Positions 1 through 7,041 are shown, counted from the stretch's first letter. The stretch is DNA of 34,188 nucleotides from Equadaptatus sp045642965 (GCA_045642965.1 JAZUJX010000073.1:1-34188), one strand, 5' to 3'. The notes: generated by a model from the letters alone, not told the origin. Program-made: numbers and translations.

Positions 1-209
1 CTGTCATATCCGTTGTTGTCCTCGCTGATTTTCTGCACCGCGTAGGTACACGCTTCCCTCGCCGCGCAGCGGGAACGGAAGGCAAAATCCTCCGTTGAAG
101 CACGAAGAAGCTGCACGCGGACAAACCACGCGAAAGCAACCGCCGAAGTCAGCAGCAGCGTAACTGCAAACAACACGGACAGCAGGACAAAACCTCTATT
201 TTTCTTCAT
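1..209 (-). CDS. Pseudopilin-like protein, GspK/PilX type (3' end outside window)
   Basis: Only the first 69 codons are inside the window. The translation begins MKKNRGFVLLSVLFAVTLL, a short basic leader, then Gly-Phe and a hydrophobic helix, as in type IV prepilins and type II secretion pseudopilins. The Glu normally at mature position 5 is absent, as in the GspK and PilX minor pseudopilins. The ATG at 207-209 lies inside the 3' end of the preceding gene (stop at 196-198), so the two are probably translationally coupled. The likely role is a minor tip subunit of a type II secretion or type IV pilus-like fibre. Assignment beyond prepilin-like is inference, because the C-terminal domain is not visible. 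Confidence 0.7.
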   Translation of the reverse strand, partial: MKKNRGFVLLSVLFAVTLLLTSAVAFAWFVRVQLLRASTEDFAFRSRCAAREACTYAVQKISEDNNGYD

Positions 210-930
210 TCTTCCGCGCATTTTTTCTCTCACTTGTGTTATCCGTCTCCGACGTTTCATCTTTCGCAGCGGTTTCCTGCGTACCGTTTCCGGCGCTGCC
301 TGACGCACCGCCTCCGAAATACTCCTCATACTCCGTCACGGCATCGCCGCATTTCAGTTCGATTTTCACAGCCTCAGGCAGCTGTCCGGAATAATCCTCG
401 TTCCACTCAGAACCATTCAGCGCGTACACCTTCATTCCAGTTACGGAAGGAATAATATTCTTACCAGTTTCAGGCTTAAGCTTTTCAATATCAACGTTCA
501 AGGGCTTTCTGTCCGCCGCGCCTTCAAGCAGCAGTTCCTCATCAAGAGGCAGTGCAAGCTCCCAGCGGTACAGCCCCCCCTTGATTTTTTTGAGGCTGTC
601 CTCCTTAAACACGCGGTAGACGCAAAGCGCGGCAGGGCTGCCCTTCTTCAGCGGACGGAGCGAAAAAACGGCAAGCCTGTCGTCGTCTTCAATCGAAAGT
701 CCCGAAGCTCTCTCAATTCTCACCGGCGTTTCTCCGTCGCGCACAACTGTACGCAGTTCCGCGAAAATGCCGAGAATCGTCTGACGCTCCTTGTTGTACG
801 CAATACGGCTCTTCTGGGCGTCGTCAAGCGACTTCACCGTAAAAACAAGCGGAGCCAGAGCCGCCGCGGAAATAATTCCGAAAATGGCGACCGCAATCAT
901 TATTTCAATCAGTGTAAACGCTCGTCTTTT
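196..930 (-). CDS. Prepilin-type N-terminal cleavage/methylation protein, GspJ-like
   Basis: A type IV pilin-like protein of about 244 residues. With a TTG start at 928-930 the product begins MKRRAFTLIEIMIAV, a classic prepilin leader with Ala instead of Gly before the cleaved Phe and the conserved Glu at mature position 5. An upstream ATG at 970-972 would add 14 residues and spoil the short basic leader. A GGAG lies 10 nt before the TTG. The helix is followed by a globular part and a hydrophilic Lys/Glu/Asn/Thr-rich tail. Position just upstream of a GspK-like gene, size and order match GspJ, but family placement is inferred. The prepilin peptidase and assembly ATPase are not in this window. 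Confidence 0.7.
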   Translation of the reverse strand, partial: KRRAFTLIEIMIAVAIFGIISAAALAPLVFTVKSLDDAQKSRIAYNKERQTILGIFAELRTVVRDGETPVRIERASGLSIEDDDRLAVFSLRPLKKGSPAALCVYRVFKEDSLKKIKGGLYRWELALPLDEELLLEGAADRKPLNVDIEKLKPETGKNIIPSVTGMKVYALNGSEWNEDYSGQLPEAVKIELKCGDAVTEYEEYFGGGASGSAGNGTQETAAKDETSETDNTSERKNARKNEEK

Positions 931-1014
931 CAAAAAAACACAACTCCAAAAAATTAAATTACCAATTACCAACGAAAAAACTTTAAGGGCGCACTTAGCC
1001 TCAAACTTAGGTTA

Positions 1015-1049
1015 GCAATAAGCTATAAGCGTTAAGCTTTAAGCTTTAG
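1015..1049. repeat. Degenerate heptamer array A (five units)
   Basis: Five consecutive 7-nt units beginning GC: GCAATAA, GCTATAA, GCGTTAA, GCTTTAA, GCTTTAG. Same register and style as the other GCTTNNN arrays in the window. Confidence 0.8.
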
Positions 1050-1130
1050 AACCTTTAAGGCTTACTGCTTCTCTTCGTCTTTCTGCGGGCTCCGTCAGGA
1101 AGACGGGGATTTTGTTGTTTCTTAAAGGTT
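1050..1130. repeat. Nested inverted repeats (hairpin-forming, 81 bp)
   Basis: AACCTTTAAG at 1050-1059 is the exact reverse complement of CTTAAAGGTT at 1121-1130. Inside it CGTCTTTCTG (1076-1085) pairs with CAGGAAGACG (1096-1105), with one U.G pair if transcribed on the plus strand. No transposase or clear target duplication is seen. It could be a MITE-like remnant or a transcribed hairpin. Confidence 0.55.
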
Positions 1131-1175
1131 TTAGCCAACCGCTAACAGCCGTCAGCAGCGCGGCAAGCGCCTTTA

Positions 1176-1210
1176 GTTCTTCGTTCTGCGTTCTTCGTTC
1201 TGCGTTGCTT
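1176..1210. repeat. Heptamer array G (GTTCTTC/GTTCTGC)
   Basis: Units GTTCTTC, GTTCTGC, GTTCTTC, GTTCTGC, GTTGCTT in perfect 7-nt register. The reverse complement style (GAACGAA, GAACAAC) reappears next to the pfkA stop codon at 15689-15726. Confidence 0.8.
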
Positions 1211-1250
1211 TTATACTCTCGCTAACGCTCGGTATTCCCTGCGGTCATCT

Positions 1251-1294
1251 GCTTACCGCTTATAGCTCTTATAGCTTGCAGCTTATAGCTTAAA
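1251..1294. repeat. Degenerate heptamer array B (GCTTNNN)
   Basis: Units GCTTACC, GCTTATA, GCTCTTATA (9 nt), GCTTGCA, GCTTATA, GCTTAAA. The array ends two bases from the stop codon of the protease gene (1297-1299). Confidence 0.8.
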
Positions 1295-1296
1295 AC

Positions 1297-1818
1297 CTAC
1301 AGCGGAAAGAACCATATCGCCCATACGTTGCCGAGAAAATGAAAAATCATCGAAGGCAGAACATTTCCGTACTTCTCACGGAGAAAACTCATCACAAGTC
1401 CCGGGAAAAACGTCGCAAGCAGCCACAAATTGCGTAACACAACAAGATGAGACGCCGCAAACAAAACATTCGTCAGAATTGCCGCAATAAAAAACTCTGT
1501 GCGGCGTTTCAGCAAAGTCTGAACCCAGCCGCGGAAAAAAGTCTCCTCAATAACGGCGGCGGCCAAACCGGCGCCGAGCATGTCAAAAACGGTTTTCGCG
1601 TCCCGGTGAAAAGGCACGGCAGCACCAGGCCAACACAAAGCAACTGGCGTCAGCAGCAAAAGAATACCGGCACTCGCGAACAAAGTAAATTTAAGCGACT
1701 GTCTGTCCGCATGCCAGTCAAGACCGTACTCTGCCGTATTCTCACTGCGAAAACGGCACCACACGTACGGAAAATAAAGCATAAACGCGCCGACTGCCAA
1801 AGAACAAAAATTTTTCAT
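1297..1818 (-). CDS. CPBP family intramembrane glutamic endopeptidase (CAAX-type protease)
   Basis: An integral membrane protein of about 173 residues with several hydrophobic helices. It carries the CPBP (former CAAX/Abi) signature: EETFFRGW gives the catalytic EExxxR, followed by a His in a later helix (ASHLV) and a C-terminal FHFLGN motif, all expected in this metal-independent glutamic protease family. Substrates are unknown; relatives process prenylated or peptide substrates or act in bacteriocin immunity. I chose ATG 1816-1818 because a perfect TATAAT on the minus strand (1825-1830) lies exactly six bases before it, implying a leaderless message. In-frame alternatives are ATG 1854 and GTG 1920; neither has a good ribosome binding site. 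It stands alone, with no operon partner. Confidence 0.8.
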   Translation of the reverse strand: MKNFCSLAVGAFMLYFPYVWCRFRSENTAEYGLDWHADRQSLKFTLFASAGILLLLTPVALCWPGAAVPFHRDAKTVFDMLGAGLAAAVIEETFFRGWVQTLLKRRTEFFIAAILTNVLFAASHLVVLRNLWLLATFFPGLVMSFLREKYGNVLPSMIFHFLGNVWAIWFFPL

Positions 1819-1824
1819 AGCGTT

Positions 1825-1830
1825 ATTATA
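1825..1830 (-). promoter_or_regulatory. -10 element TATAAT placing the start site on the protease ATG
   Basis: A consensus TATAAT lies six nucleotides before the ATG at 1818. No good -35 box is seen at 16-18 nt spacing. If it is used, transcription begins at or beside the A of ATG and the message has no leader. Confidence 0.45.
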
Positions 1831-1883
1831 CAGCCAAAACGCCGCTATACGCATAAAAAAACAATTCCCGCAAGAAGCAATTG

Positions 1884-2045
1884 CTGTAATGTTCACCAGA
1901 TAAGGATTTTGTAACACCACTGTAAATTGAAAAAGAAATAAAAAAATTATTTTTTTTCAAAAACTTTTACAAAACTTTTCAGAATTTTTTTATTTCTTTT
2001 TCATTTCTGCCCCTGTTACAAATTTCTTATTCCATGAACATTACA
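1884..2045. repeat. 162-bp imperfect palindrome
   Basis: Outer 12-bp arms CTGTAATGTTCA (1884-1895) and TGAACATTACAG (2034-2045) are perfect inverted repeats. An inner pair at 1929-1948 and 1983-2002 is a perfect 20-bp inverted repeat (A-rich arm GAAAAAG..., T-rich arm ...CTTTTTC). The 31-33 bp between them also match in inverted orientation, including TGTAACA opposite TGTTACA and ATAAG opposite CTTAT. The loop is about 34 nt of A/T. Similarity stops outside the outer arms. It encodes nothing obvious and no clear target duplication is visible. Confidence 0.7.
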
Positions 2046-2152
2046 GTGCAGAGGGAAATGAGATTTACCGTTGGTTTTATTTACGGCTTTTCTTCCCGAT
2101 TAACGTCAGAAATACGCGGTAGGTTTGCCGGAACTTTCTTTACCGCCTGTTT

Positions 2153-2343
2153 CCCGGAGGACGTTTTGAGGGTACCTTCTACGCATTACGTAGTGCGGGA
2201 GCTCAGGCAACACCTGATAAGCACATTCTAGTTGGGTCAAGCAAGGCGCTGAAATACTTCGGTAACGGTCGCGTTTCGCGCCGGATTTCAGGGCTGCGAC
2301 ATGTGCCCCTTTCAGGAGAGCTTCCAAAATGTCCGCAGACGGG
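2153..2343 (+). ncRNA. Candidate structured RNA of about 190 nt, class unknown
   Basis: Nested complementary segments suggest a rod-like fold: CCCG 2153-2156 with CGGG 2340-2343; GGACGTTTTG 2159-2168 with CAAAATGTCC 2325-2334; GGGAGCTC 2197-2204 with GAGCTTCC 2318-2325; CCTGA 2213-2217 with TCAGG 2312-2316; GCACAT 2221-2226 with ATGTGC 2301-2306; CTGAAAT 2249-2255 with ATTTCAG 2285-2291; and an apical hairpin with a TTT loop. CTACG-CATTA-CGTAG (2180-2194) adds a side hairpin. Two of the pairs are G.U on the plus strand and would be A.C mismatches on the minus strand, which favours plus-strand transcription. Length recalls 6S RNA, but I see no diagnostic motif of 6S, SRP, RNase P or tmRNA. No convincing promoter was found. 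Confidence 0.35.
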
Positions 2344-2348
2344 CGAAT

Positions 2349-2371
2349 AACAATAACGTGTGTTATCTGTT
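2349..2371 (+). repeat. Small hairpin downstream of the candidate RNA
   Basis: AACAATAAC (2349-2357), loop GTGT, then GTTAT-C-TGTT (2362-2371): nine base pairs with one bulged C. It lies between the structured stretch and the terminator. Confidence 0.4.
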
Positions 2372-2432
2372 AATGTTGTTGTACCAAAATTCTGCTGTCA
2401 GCTGAGAAACAAAATCAACTGCGGCAGAAATT

Positions 2433-2462
2433 AAAACGGCGCGGGATTCCGCGCCGTTTTTT
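2433..2462. terminator. Strong intrinsic terminator, possibly bidirectional
   Basis: A 12-bp stem AAAACGGCGCGG (2433-2444), loop GATT, and CCGCGCCGTTTT (2449-2460), with six T on the plus strand and TTTTAATTT on the minus strand. It can end the macB-type operon (stop at 2577) on the minus strand. On the plus strand, with no coding gene upstream, it would end the candidate RNA transcript. Confidence 0.75.
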
Positions 2463-2538
2463 GCTATTCTCTGTTTCTTACGCCGAGCGACGTCTTTTAG
2501 CTTTTCAAGTTTCGACGACCGGCAACATTTTTCATTCC

Positions 2539-2573
2539 GCTTTCAGCTTACAGCCAACAGCTTACAGCTTTAT
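2539..2573. repeat. Degenerate heptamer array C (GCTTNNN)
   Basis: Units GCTTTCA, GCTTACA, GCCAACA, GCTTACA, GCTTTAT in 7-nt register, ending three bases from the stop codon at 2577. Confidence 0.8.
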
Positions 2574-2576
2574 ATT

Positions 2577-3797
2577 CTATTCGTATTTCAGCGCGTCTAT
2601 CGGGTTTAATAGCGATGCTTTGTACGCCGGATAGTAGCCGAAGCCTACTCCTACAAGGCAGGAGAATACAAAGGCAAGCAGTATTGAAGCTATTGAGAAT
2701 ACAGGCGGCGCCTGAGTAAAGCTTGCAAGCCCGAAACCTGCGGCAATTCCGAAGATTATGCCTATTATGCCTCCTATATCCGACAAAACGACTGCTTCCA
2801 GAAGAAACTGCGTGCGGATGTCTCCGGTTTTGGCGCCTACCGCCATTCGTATACCTATTTCTCTCGTGCGCTCCGTGACTGATACAAGCATTATGTTCAT
2901 AATTCCAATACCGCCGACAACAAGTGATATAAGCGCTATTGAGCCAAGCAGCATCGACATTATCGCCGTGGTTTTTTTGCGTGCTTCAAGCATCTGCGAT
3001 ATGTTGCGCACGGCAAAGTCGTCAGGCTCGCCTTTTCTTATTTTGTGCAGTTCACGAAGCAGCGCTTCCGTTTCAGACTGTATGTAGTCAAGCGCTTCCA
3101 TGGATACGCCCTGTATGTAGATACTCTGCACCCTGCTGACGCTTCCGCGCATTCTGACAATTCTTTTCTGCGCGGTGGTAATGGGAATAAGTATCATGTC
3201 GTCCTGGTCGCTGCCCATTTGCGACTGTCCTTTTTTCTCGTACACTCCGACTATTGTGAACGGTATTTTGTTGACGCGTATACTTCTGCCAAGCGGATTG
3301 TCTTCTCCGAACAGTTTTTCTGCAACAGTCTGTCCTATGACGGCAACTTTTGTTCCCTGACGCACGTCGCTGTCGTATATGTCACGTCCCTTTGCTATTT
3401 CACGGCTCTGTACGTAAGAGTAGTTTGCGTTGCTGCCTATTAATGAGGTTGCCCAGTTCGTGTTGCCGTATATAACCGTTACGGAAGCATTGACAAGCGG
3501 GGCAAGCGCGTCTATTCCTGAAACGTTTTTCTCTATGGCAGCCGCGTCGTCATTGGTAATATAACGGATGTTTCCCTGTGCAGAGCTGCCTGACCGCTGC
3601 GAGAATACCATGACGAAGTTGCTGCCGAAGGAAGCTATCTGCTCGTCTATACTTTTATTTGCGCCCTGTCCTACGGCAAACGCCGCAATTACCGCGCCGA
3701 CGCCGATGATTATGCCAAGGGCTGTGAGCATGGAGCGTGTTTTGTTTCTGCGCAGGGACACAAGCGCTGTATGAAGAATTTCTCTGCCCGATATCAT
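2577..3797 (-). CDS. MacB-type ABC transporter permease (FtsX/MacB_PCD fold)
   Basis: An inner-membrane permease of 406 residues. The architecture is that of MacB/LolC-type permeases: an N-terminal cytoplasmic helix and first membrane helix (RRNKTRSMLTALGIIIGVGA), a large periplasmic domain (about residues 45-275), then three C-terminal membrane helices with the family signature VTERTREIGIRMAVGAK. I chose ATG 3797 because it overlaps the TGA of the ATPase gene (ATGA) and lies eight bases after AGGAGG; an ATG six bases upstream is too close to that site. In E. coli MacB the ATPase is fused to the permease, whereas here they are separate genes. With the adaptor and TolC it should drive export of a toxin, siderophore, peptide or macrolide; the substrate is unknown. 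Confidence 0.9.
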   Translation of the reverse strand: MISGREILHTALVSLRRNKTRSMLTALGIIIGVGAVIAAFAVGQGANKSIDEQIASFGSNFVMVFSQRSGSSAQGNIRYITNDDAAAIEKNVSGIDALAPLVNASVTVIYGNTNWATSLIGSNANYSYVQSREIAKGRDIYDSDVRQGTKVAVIGQTVAEKLFGEDNPLGRSIRVNKIPFTIVGVYEKKGQSQMGSDQDDMILIPITTAQKRIVRMRGSVSRVQSIYIQGVSMEALDYIQSETEALLRELHKIRKGEPDDFAVRNISQMLEARKKTTAIMSMLLGSIALISLVVGGIGIMNIMLVSVTERTREIGIRMAVGAKTGDIRTQFLLEAVVLSDIGGIIGIIFGIAAGFGLASFTQAPPVFSIASILLAFVFSCLVGVGFGYYPAYKASLLNPIDALKYE

Positions 3798-4498
3798 TTC
3801 CATGCCCTCCTGTCATTGTTTATTTTGTCGTCCATTATGCGCCCGTCGCGGAAATAGAGTATGCGTTTCGCGTATGCCGCAACGTCGGGTTCATGCGTTA
3901 CAAGTATTATGGTTATGCCGTCTTTTTCGTTGAGCTCGCAGAAGAGCGACATTATTTCATCGCTGGTTTTTGAGTCAAGGTTTCCGGTAGGTTCGTCTGC
4001 CATAAGTATAGGGGCTTTGTTGACTATGCCGCGCGCTATTGCCACACGCTGCTGCTGTCCGCCGGAAAGCTGGCTCGGTTCATGATATATTCTTTCTTCA
4101 AGCCCCATATCGATAAGAACTCTTCTTGCGCGTTCTTCGCGTTCTGCTTTATCAAGACCTGCATAAAGCAGCGGAAGTTCCACGTTTTCAAGCGCGCTCG
4201 TTTTTTGCAGCAGATTAAACCCCTGAAAAACGAAGCCTATTTTAATGTTGCGTATTTCGGCAAGCTGGTCTGCATCAAGATGTTCCACGTTCTGACCGTC
4301 AAGTATGTAGGTACCTGACGTCGGCTTGTCAAGACAGCCGAGTATGTTCATTGTCGTAGATTTTCCGCTGCCTGAAGGCCCCATCATAGCCACAAATTCG
4401 CCGCGTTCCACGCTGAGGTTGACGCCGTGAAGAATTTCAATTTCTTCATCGCCGAGCCTGAAGCTTTTTGTTATGTCTTTTATTTCAACAAGAGCCAT
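3794..4498 (-). CDS. MacB/LolD-type ABC transporter ATP-binding protein
   Basis: A cytoplasmic ATPase of 234 residues powering the adjacent permease. Walker A is GPSGSGKST (about residues 40-48), the signature is LSGGQQQR and Walker B is ILMADEPTGNLD, followed by the switch His in VTHEP. The phrase DEPTGNLDS and the size are typical of the MacB/LolD/FtsE subfamily. It lies four bases after the adaptor gene and overlaps the permease start by four, so the efflux genes are one operon. Confidence 0.92.
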   Translation of the reverse strand: MALVEIKDITKSFRLGDEEIEILHGVNLSVERGEFVAMMGPSGSGKSTTMNILGCLDKPTSGTYILDGQNVEHLDADQLAEIRNIKIGFVFQGFNLLQKTSALENVELPLLYAGLDKAEREERARRVLIDMGLEERIYHEPSQLSGGQQQRVAIARGIVNKAPILMADEPTGNLDSKTSDEIMSLFCELNEKDGITIILVTHEPDVAAYAKRILYFRDGRIMDDKINNDRRAWK

Positions 4499-4502
4499 GG
4501 GC

Positions 4503-5693
4503 TTACCCTTCTTTTTTAAGGTTTACTCCGGTTATGACGCGTTCGCCCTCTTTAAGTCCGTTTTTGATTTCTGTGCGTTCTCCGTCTGTGATGCCTTTTT
4601 CGACTTCGCGTTTGACCGGTTTGCCATTTTCAATCACGTAAACAGACGGTTTTGCGACTTCCGCTATATTCGCTTTAGGGCGCATTCCTGGGCCGCCCTG
4701 CATATTCTGCGATTTCTTGCTTTTGTCAATCGGTTTGAACCGGAAAGCGCTGTTCGGTACAGAGAGCGTGTCTTTCGTTTCTTTGAGTATGAGCGATACG
4801 TTTGCCGACATACCCGGGAGCAGTGACAGGTCGGTGTTGTCAACGTCTGCAACGACCGTGTAGGTTACTACGTTGTCCGTCGTGGTCGGCGACAGGCGTA
4901 TCTGGGTGACTTTTCCGAAATATTTTCTTTCGGGGAAGGAGTCAACCGTGAATTCAGCCGGCTGCCCGTCTTTGACGTTTCCGATGTCGGCTTCGTCAAC
5001 ACGGATTTCAACCTGCATTTTTGTAAGGTCGCGCGCTATTTCAACGATGCTCGGCGTTGAGTAGCTTGCCGCAACGGTCTGTCCTTCTTCTACGTTTTTG
5101 GCGACGACCACGCCGTCAACAGGCGCGTAGATATAGGTATAGCCAAGCGTTATTTTTGCTTTGTTCAGAGACTGGCGCGTCTGGTTTATTTTTGCTTTTG
5201 AGACTGCCACGTCTGCCTGCGCCGTCTTAAGCGAACTTACTGACGAGTCAAATTCCGTTTTTGCTATGAGGTCCTGCTCGGCAAGTTCTTTTGAACGCTT
5301 GTAGTCTTTTTCCGCCTTTTCAAGTCTTGCCAGGCTGGCGTCAAGGTCTGCTCCCGCCGCGAGGTAGTTTGCCTGTGCCGCAAGCATGTCCGTCGTCTGC
5401 GTTGAGGAGTCCATTTTGGCTATAAGCTGTCCTTTTTTTACCACGCTGTTGTAGTCAACGTGCAGTTCGACAATTTTTCCCGATATCTGCGTACCAACGT
5501 CAACCGTTTCAGTCGCTTTGAGTGTGCCTGTTGCTGAAATTACCGAACGGAGATCTGCTTTGCGCACTCTCGCCGTTCTGTACATATCTTCCTTTTCTCT
5601 CGTTTTCCCGCCGAATATGCTCAGCAGAACAAGACACGCTGCCAAAACGACGATTACCGGAATTACTTTTTTTCTGTCAAGTTTAAGTTTCAT
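4503..5693 (-). CDS. MacA-like periplasmic adaptor (membrane fusion protein)
   Basis: A 396-residue adaptor linking the inner-membrane ABC transporter to TolC. An N-terminal membrane anchor (about residues 9-29) precedes a lipoyl-like half (ISGKIVELHVDYNSVVKKGQ), a coiled-coil hairpin (about 95-185, Ala/Lys/Gln-rich), the second lipoyl half (YIYAPVDGVVVAKNVEEGQ), a beta-barrel domain and a C-terminal membrane-proximal domain (GERTEIKNGLKEGERVITG). This order is the HlyD/RND-MFP family layout; pairing with MacB-type genes points to MacA. Its ATG shares one base with the TolC stop (TAATG). A Gly/Met/Lys-rich loop near residue 330 is an unusual insertion. Confidence 0.9.
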   Translation of the reverse strand: MKLKLDRKKVIPVIVVLAACLVLLSIFGGKTREKEDMYRTARVRKADLRSVISATGTLKATETVDVGTQISGKIVELHVDYNSVVKKGQLIAKMDSSTQTTDMLAAQANYLAAGADLDASLARLEKAEKDYKRSKELAEQDLIAKTEFDSSVSSLKTAQADVAVSKAKINQTRQSLNKAKITLGYTYIYAPVDGVVVAKNVEEGQTVAASYSTPSIVEIARDLTKMQVEIRVDEADIGNVKDGQPAEFTVDSFPERKYFGKVTQIRLSPTTTDNVVTYTVVADVDNTDLSLLPGMSANVSLILKETKDTLSVPNSAFRFKPIDKSKKSQNMQGGPGMRPKANIAEVAKPSVYVIENGKPVKREVEKGITDGERTEIKNGLKEGERVITGVNLKKEG

Positions 5694-6943
5694 TACCTTC
5701 TGCCTCCTATCGCTTTGAGCAGCGTGAGCTGTGAACTCTTTCCGCCGTAAAGTGCAAGTATTGTTTTCGCCTGTGACAGCGCGTAGCTGTCAACTGCATC
5801 GGATATTTCAAGGCTGTTTCCGACTCCCGCTTCGTAGCGCTTTGCCGCGAGCTCGTGGTTTTCTTTTTCTTTGCGTTCAGCTTCTTTTGCGGAAACTATG
5901 CTTTCTTTTGCCTTTATCATGTTCTGCCATGCTGTGCGTACTTCAAGCACGACCGCGTTCTGCAGAGATTTCTGTTCGGCTTCGGCAGCCTTTAGGTCTG
6001 CTCTTGCCTGGGCAATTCGGCTGTTTGTAGCGCCGCCGTCCGTGAGAGGGAGCGATAGCGTCAGTCTTGCGTTCCAGTCTTTGTCGTCAGCCGGTGCGCT
6101 TCCGGAGAGCGTGTAGCCTCCGCCGAGAGAGATCGTAGGCGACATGCCTTTCTGCTGTATGCCGAGTTCGGATTTCACAGCTTCGACTCTTTTGGCTTTG
6201 GCAATGAGTTCCGGCCTGTTGGCAAGAGCGGTTTTTATCGCTTCGTCTTCGGAGATGTTCCAGTCTTCGTATTCAAGTTCGTCCCTGACCGATTCTATTT
6301 TCAGCTGCGCGTCGCCCATGGCTGAGGCAAGCTCTGCTTTGGCTACCTGCGCCGCCGTTTTTGAGGTTATCAGCGCGAGCTTTGAGCTTGCGAGGTCTGC
6401 TTCCGCTCTGGTAACTTCAATTTTCGGCTTTTTGCCTGCCTGATAGTAGGCATTTGCCCAGTCTAGTCTTTTTGCGTAGTTGTCATAGCGTGTCTGAGCT
6501 ACTTCACAGTCACGTACCGTGCTGTTTAAGTTGTAATACGCGTCGGAGACGCTGCGGACTATTTCGTTGTGCTTTTCGGCAAGGTCTTCTTTGCTTGCGT
6601 CCGTCGTCTGCTGCGCTTTTTTAATTCTCAGTTTCGTTTTGCCCGAGTCAGTAATGAGCTGCGAGAGCGTAATGCCCGTGTTGTAGTTCCCGCGGGTGCT
6701 TTCGTCTTCAAGCGGCGAATTTCCCCGTGTGTAGCTGCTGTTCAGGTCAACCTGCGGCTGGGCTCCGGCTTTTGCCTGGCTTATGCCCGCTTTGGCGGAG
6801 TCAACCCTGGCTTCCGATGCGGCAAGGTCAGGATGATTTTTAACCGCTGTTTCAATACATTCGGCGAGCGTCAGTTCAGCAGCGCCTGCTGATGAAACTG
6901 CTGCCAGCAGAAAGATTGCCGGTAAGATTATTCTTCTTTTCAT
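5693..6943 (-). CDS. TolC-family outer membrane efflux protein
   Basis: An outer-membrane channel of 416 residues. From the ATG at 6941-6943 it starts with a signal peptide (MKRRIILPAIFLLAAVSSAGAAE), then TLAECIETAVKNHPDL, the standard beginning of the outer membrane efflux protein domain. Two similar halves rich in long Ala/Lys/Glu helices follow, each with a KAELASA- or RADLKAAEAE-type segment. An upstream in-frame ATG at 6976 would put 11 charged residues before the signal peptide, so the internal ATG is preferred. It completes the tripartite exporter and sits between the sensor kinase and the adaptor. Confidence 0.92.
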   Translation of the reverse strand: MKRRIILPAIFLLAAVSSAGAAELTLAECIETAVKNHPDLAASEARVDSAKAGISQAKAGAQPQVDLNSSYTRGNSPLEDESTRGNYNTGITLSQLITDSGKTKLRIKKAQQTTDASKEDLAEKHNEIVRSVSDAYYNLNSTVRDCEVAQTRYDNYAKRLDWANAYYQAGKKPKIEVTRAEADLASSKLALITSKTAAQVAKAELASAMGDAQLKIESVRDELEYEDWNISEDEAIKTALANRPELIAKAKRVEAVKSELGIQQKGMSPTISLGGGYTLSGSAPADDKDWNARLTLSLPLTDGGATNSRIAQARADLKAAEAEQKSLQNAVVLEVRTAWQNMIKAKESIVSAKEAERKEKENHELAAKRYEAGVGNSLEISDAVDSYALSQAKTILALYGGKSSQLTLLKAIGGRR

Positions 6944-7041
6944 TTTGCGCACCTCTCTTTGACTTGCGGCTTCCAACCCGGTATCCTTCGGAAAGAAGCT
7001 TAATTTATAATAAAATTTTCTGTCTGAGACTGGGCAGATTC

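Larger units (their letters stand above)
973..1296. other. Intergenic stretch with heptamer arrays and a nested hairpin, no gene
   Basis: I see no credible gene here. The stretch holds three 7-bp-period arrays: 1015-1049 (GCAATAA, GCTATAA, GCGTTAA, GCTTTAA, GCTTTAG), 1176-1210 (GTTCTTC and GTTCTGC alternating, then GTTGCTT) and 1251-1294 (GCTTACC, GCTTATA, one 9-mer, GCTTGCA, GCTTATA, GCTTAAA). Between the first two lie nested inverted repeats (1050-1130). The last array stops two bases from the stop codon of the protease gene at 1297. Confidence 0.8.

Noticed and set aside
1015..1294. CRISPR-like or satellite array
   Set aside because: The period is 7 nt with no unique spacers and there are no cas genes.
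2034..2327. Two short overlapping open frames (65 aa plus strand, 73 aa minus strand)
   Set aside because: No ribosome binding site or known motif, and the stretch is better explained by base-paired structure.
2034..2462. RNase P RNA, tmRNA or SRP RNA
   Set aside because: The hallmark sequences (GAGGAAAGTCCGGGC, tRNA-like ends with GGTTCGA, GGTCCGGAAGGAAGC) are absent.
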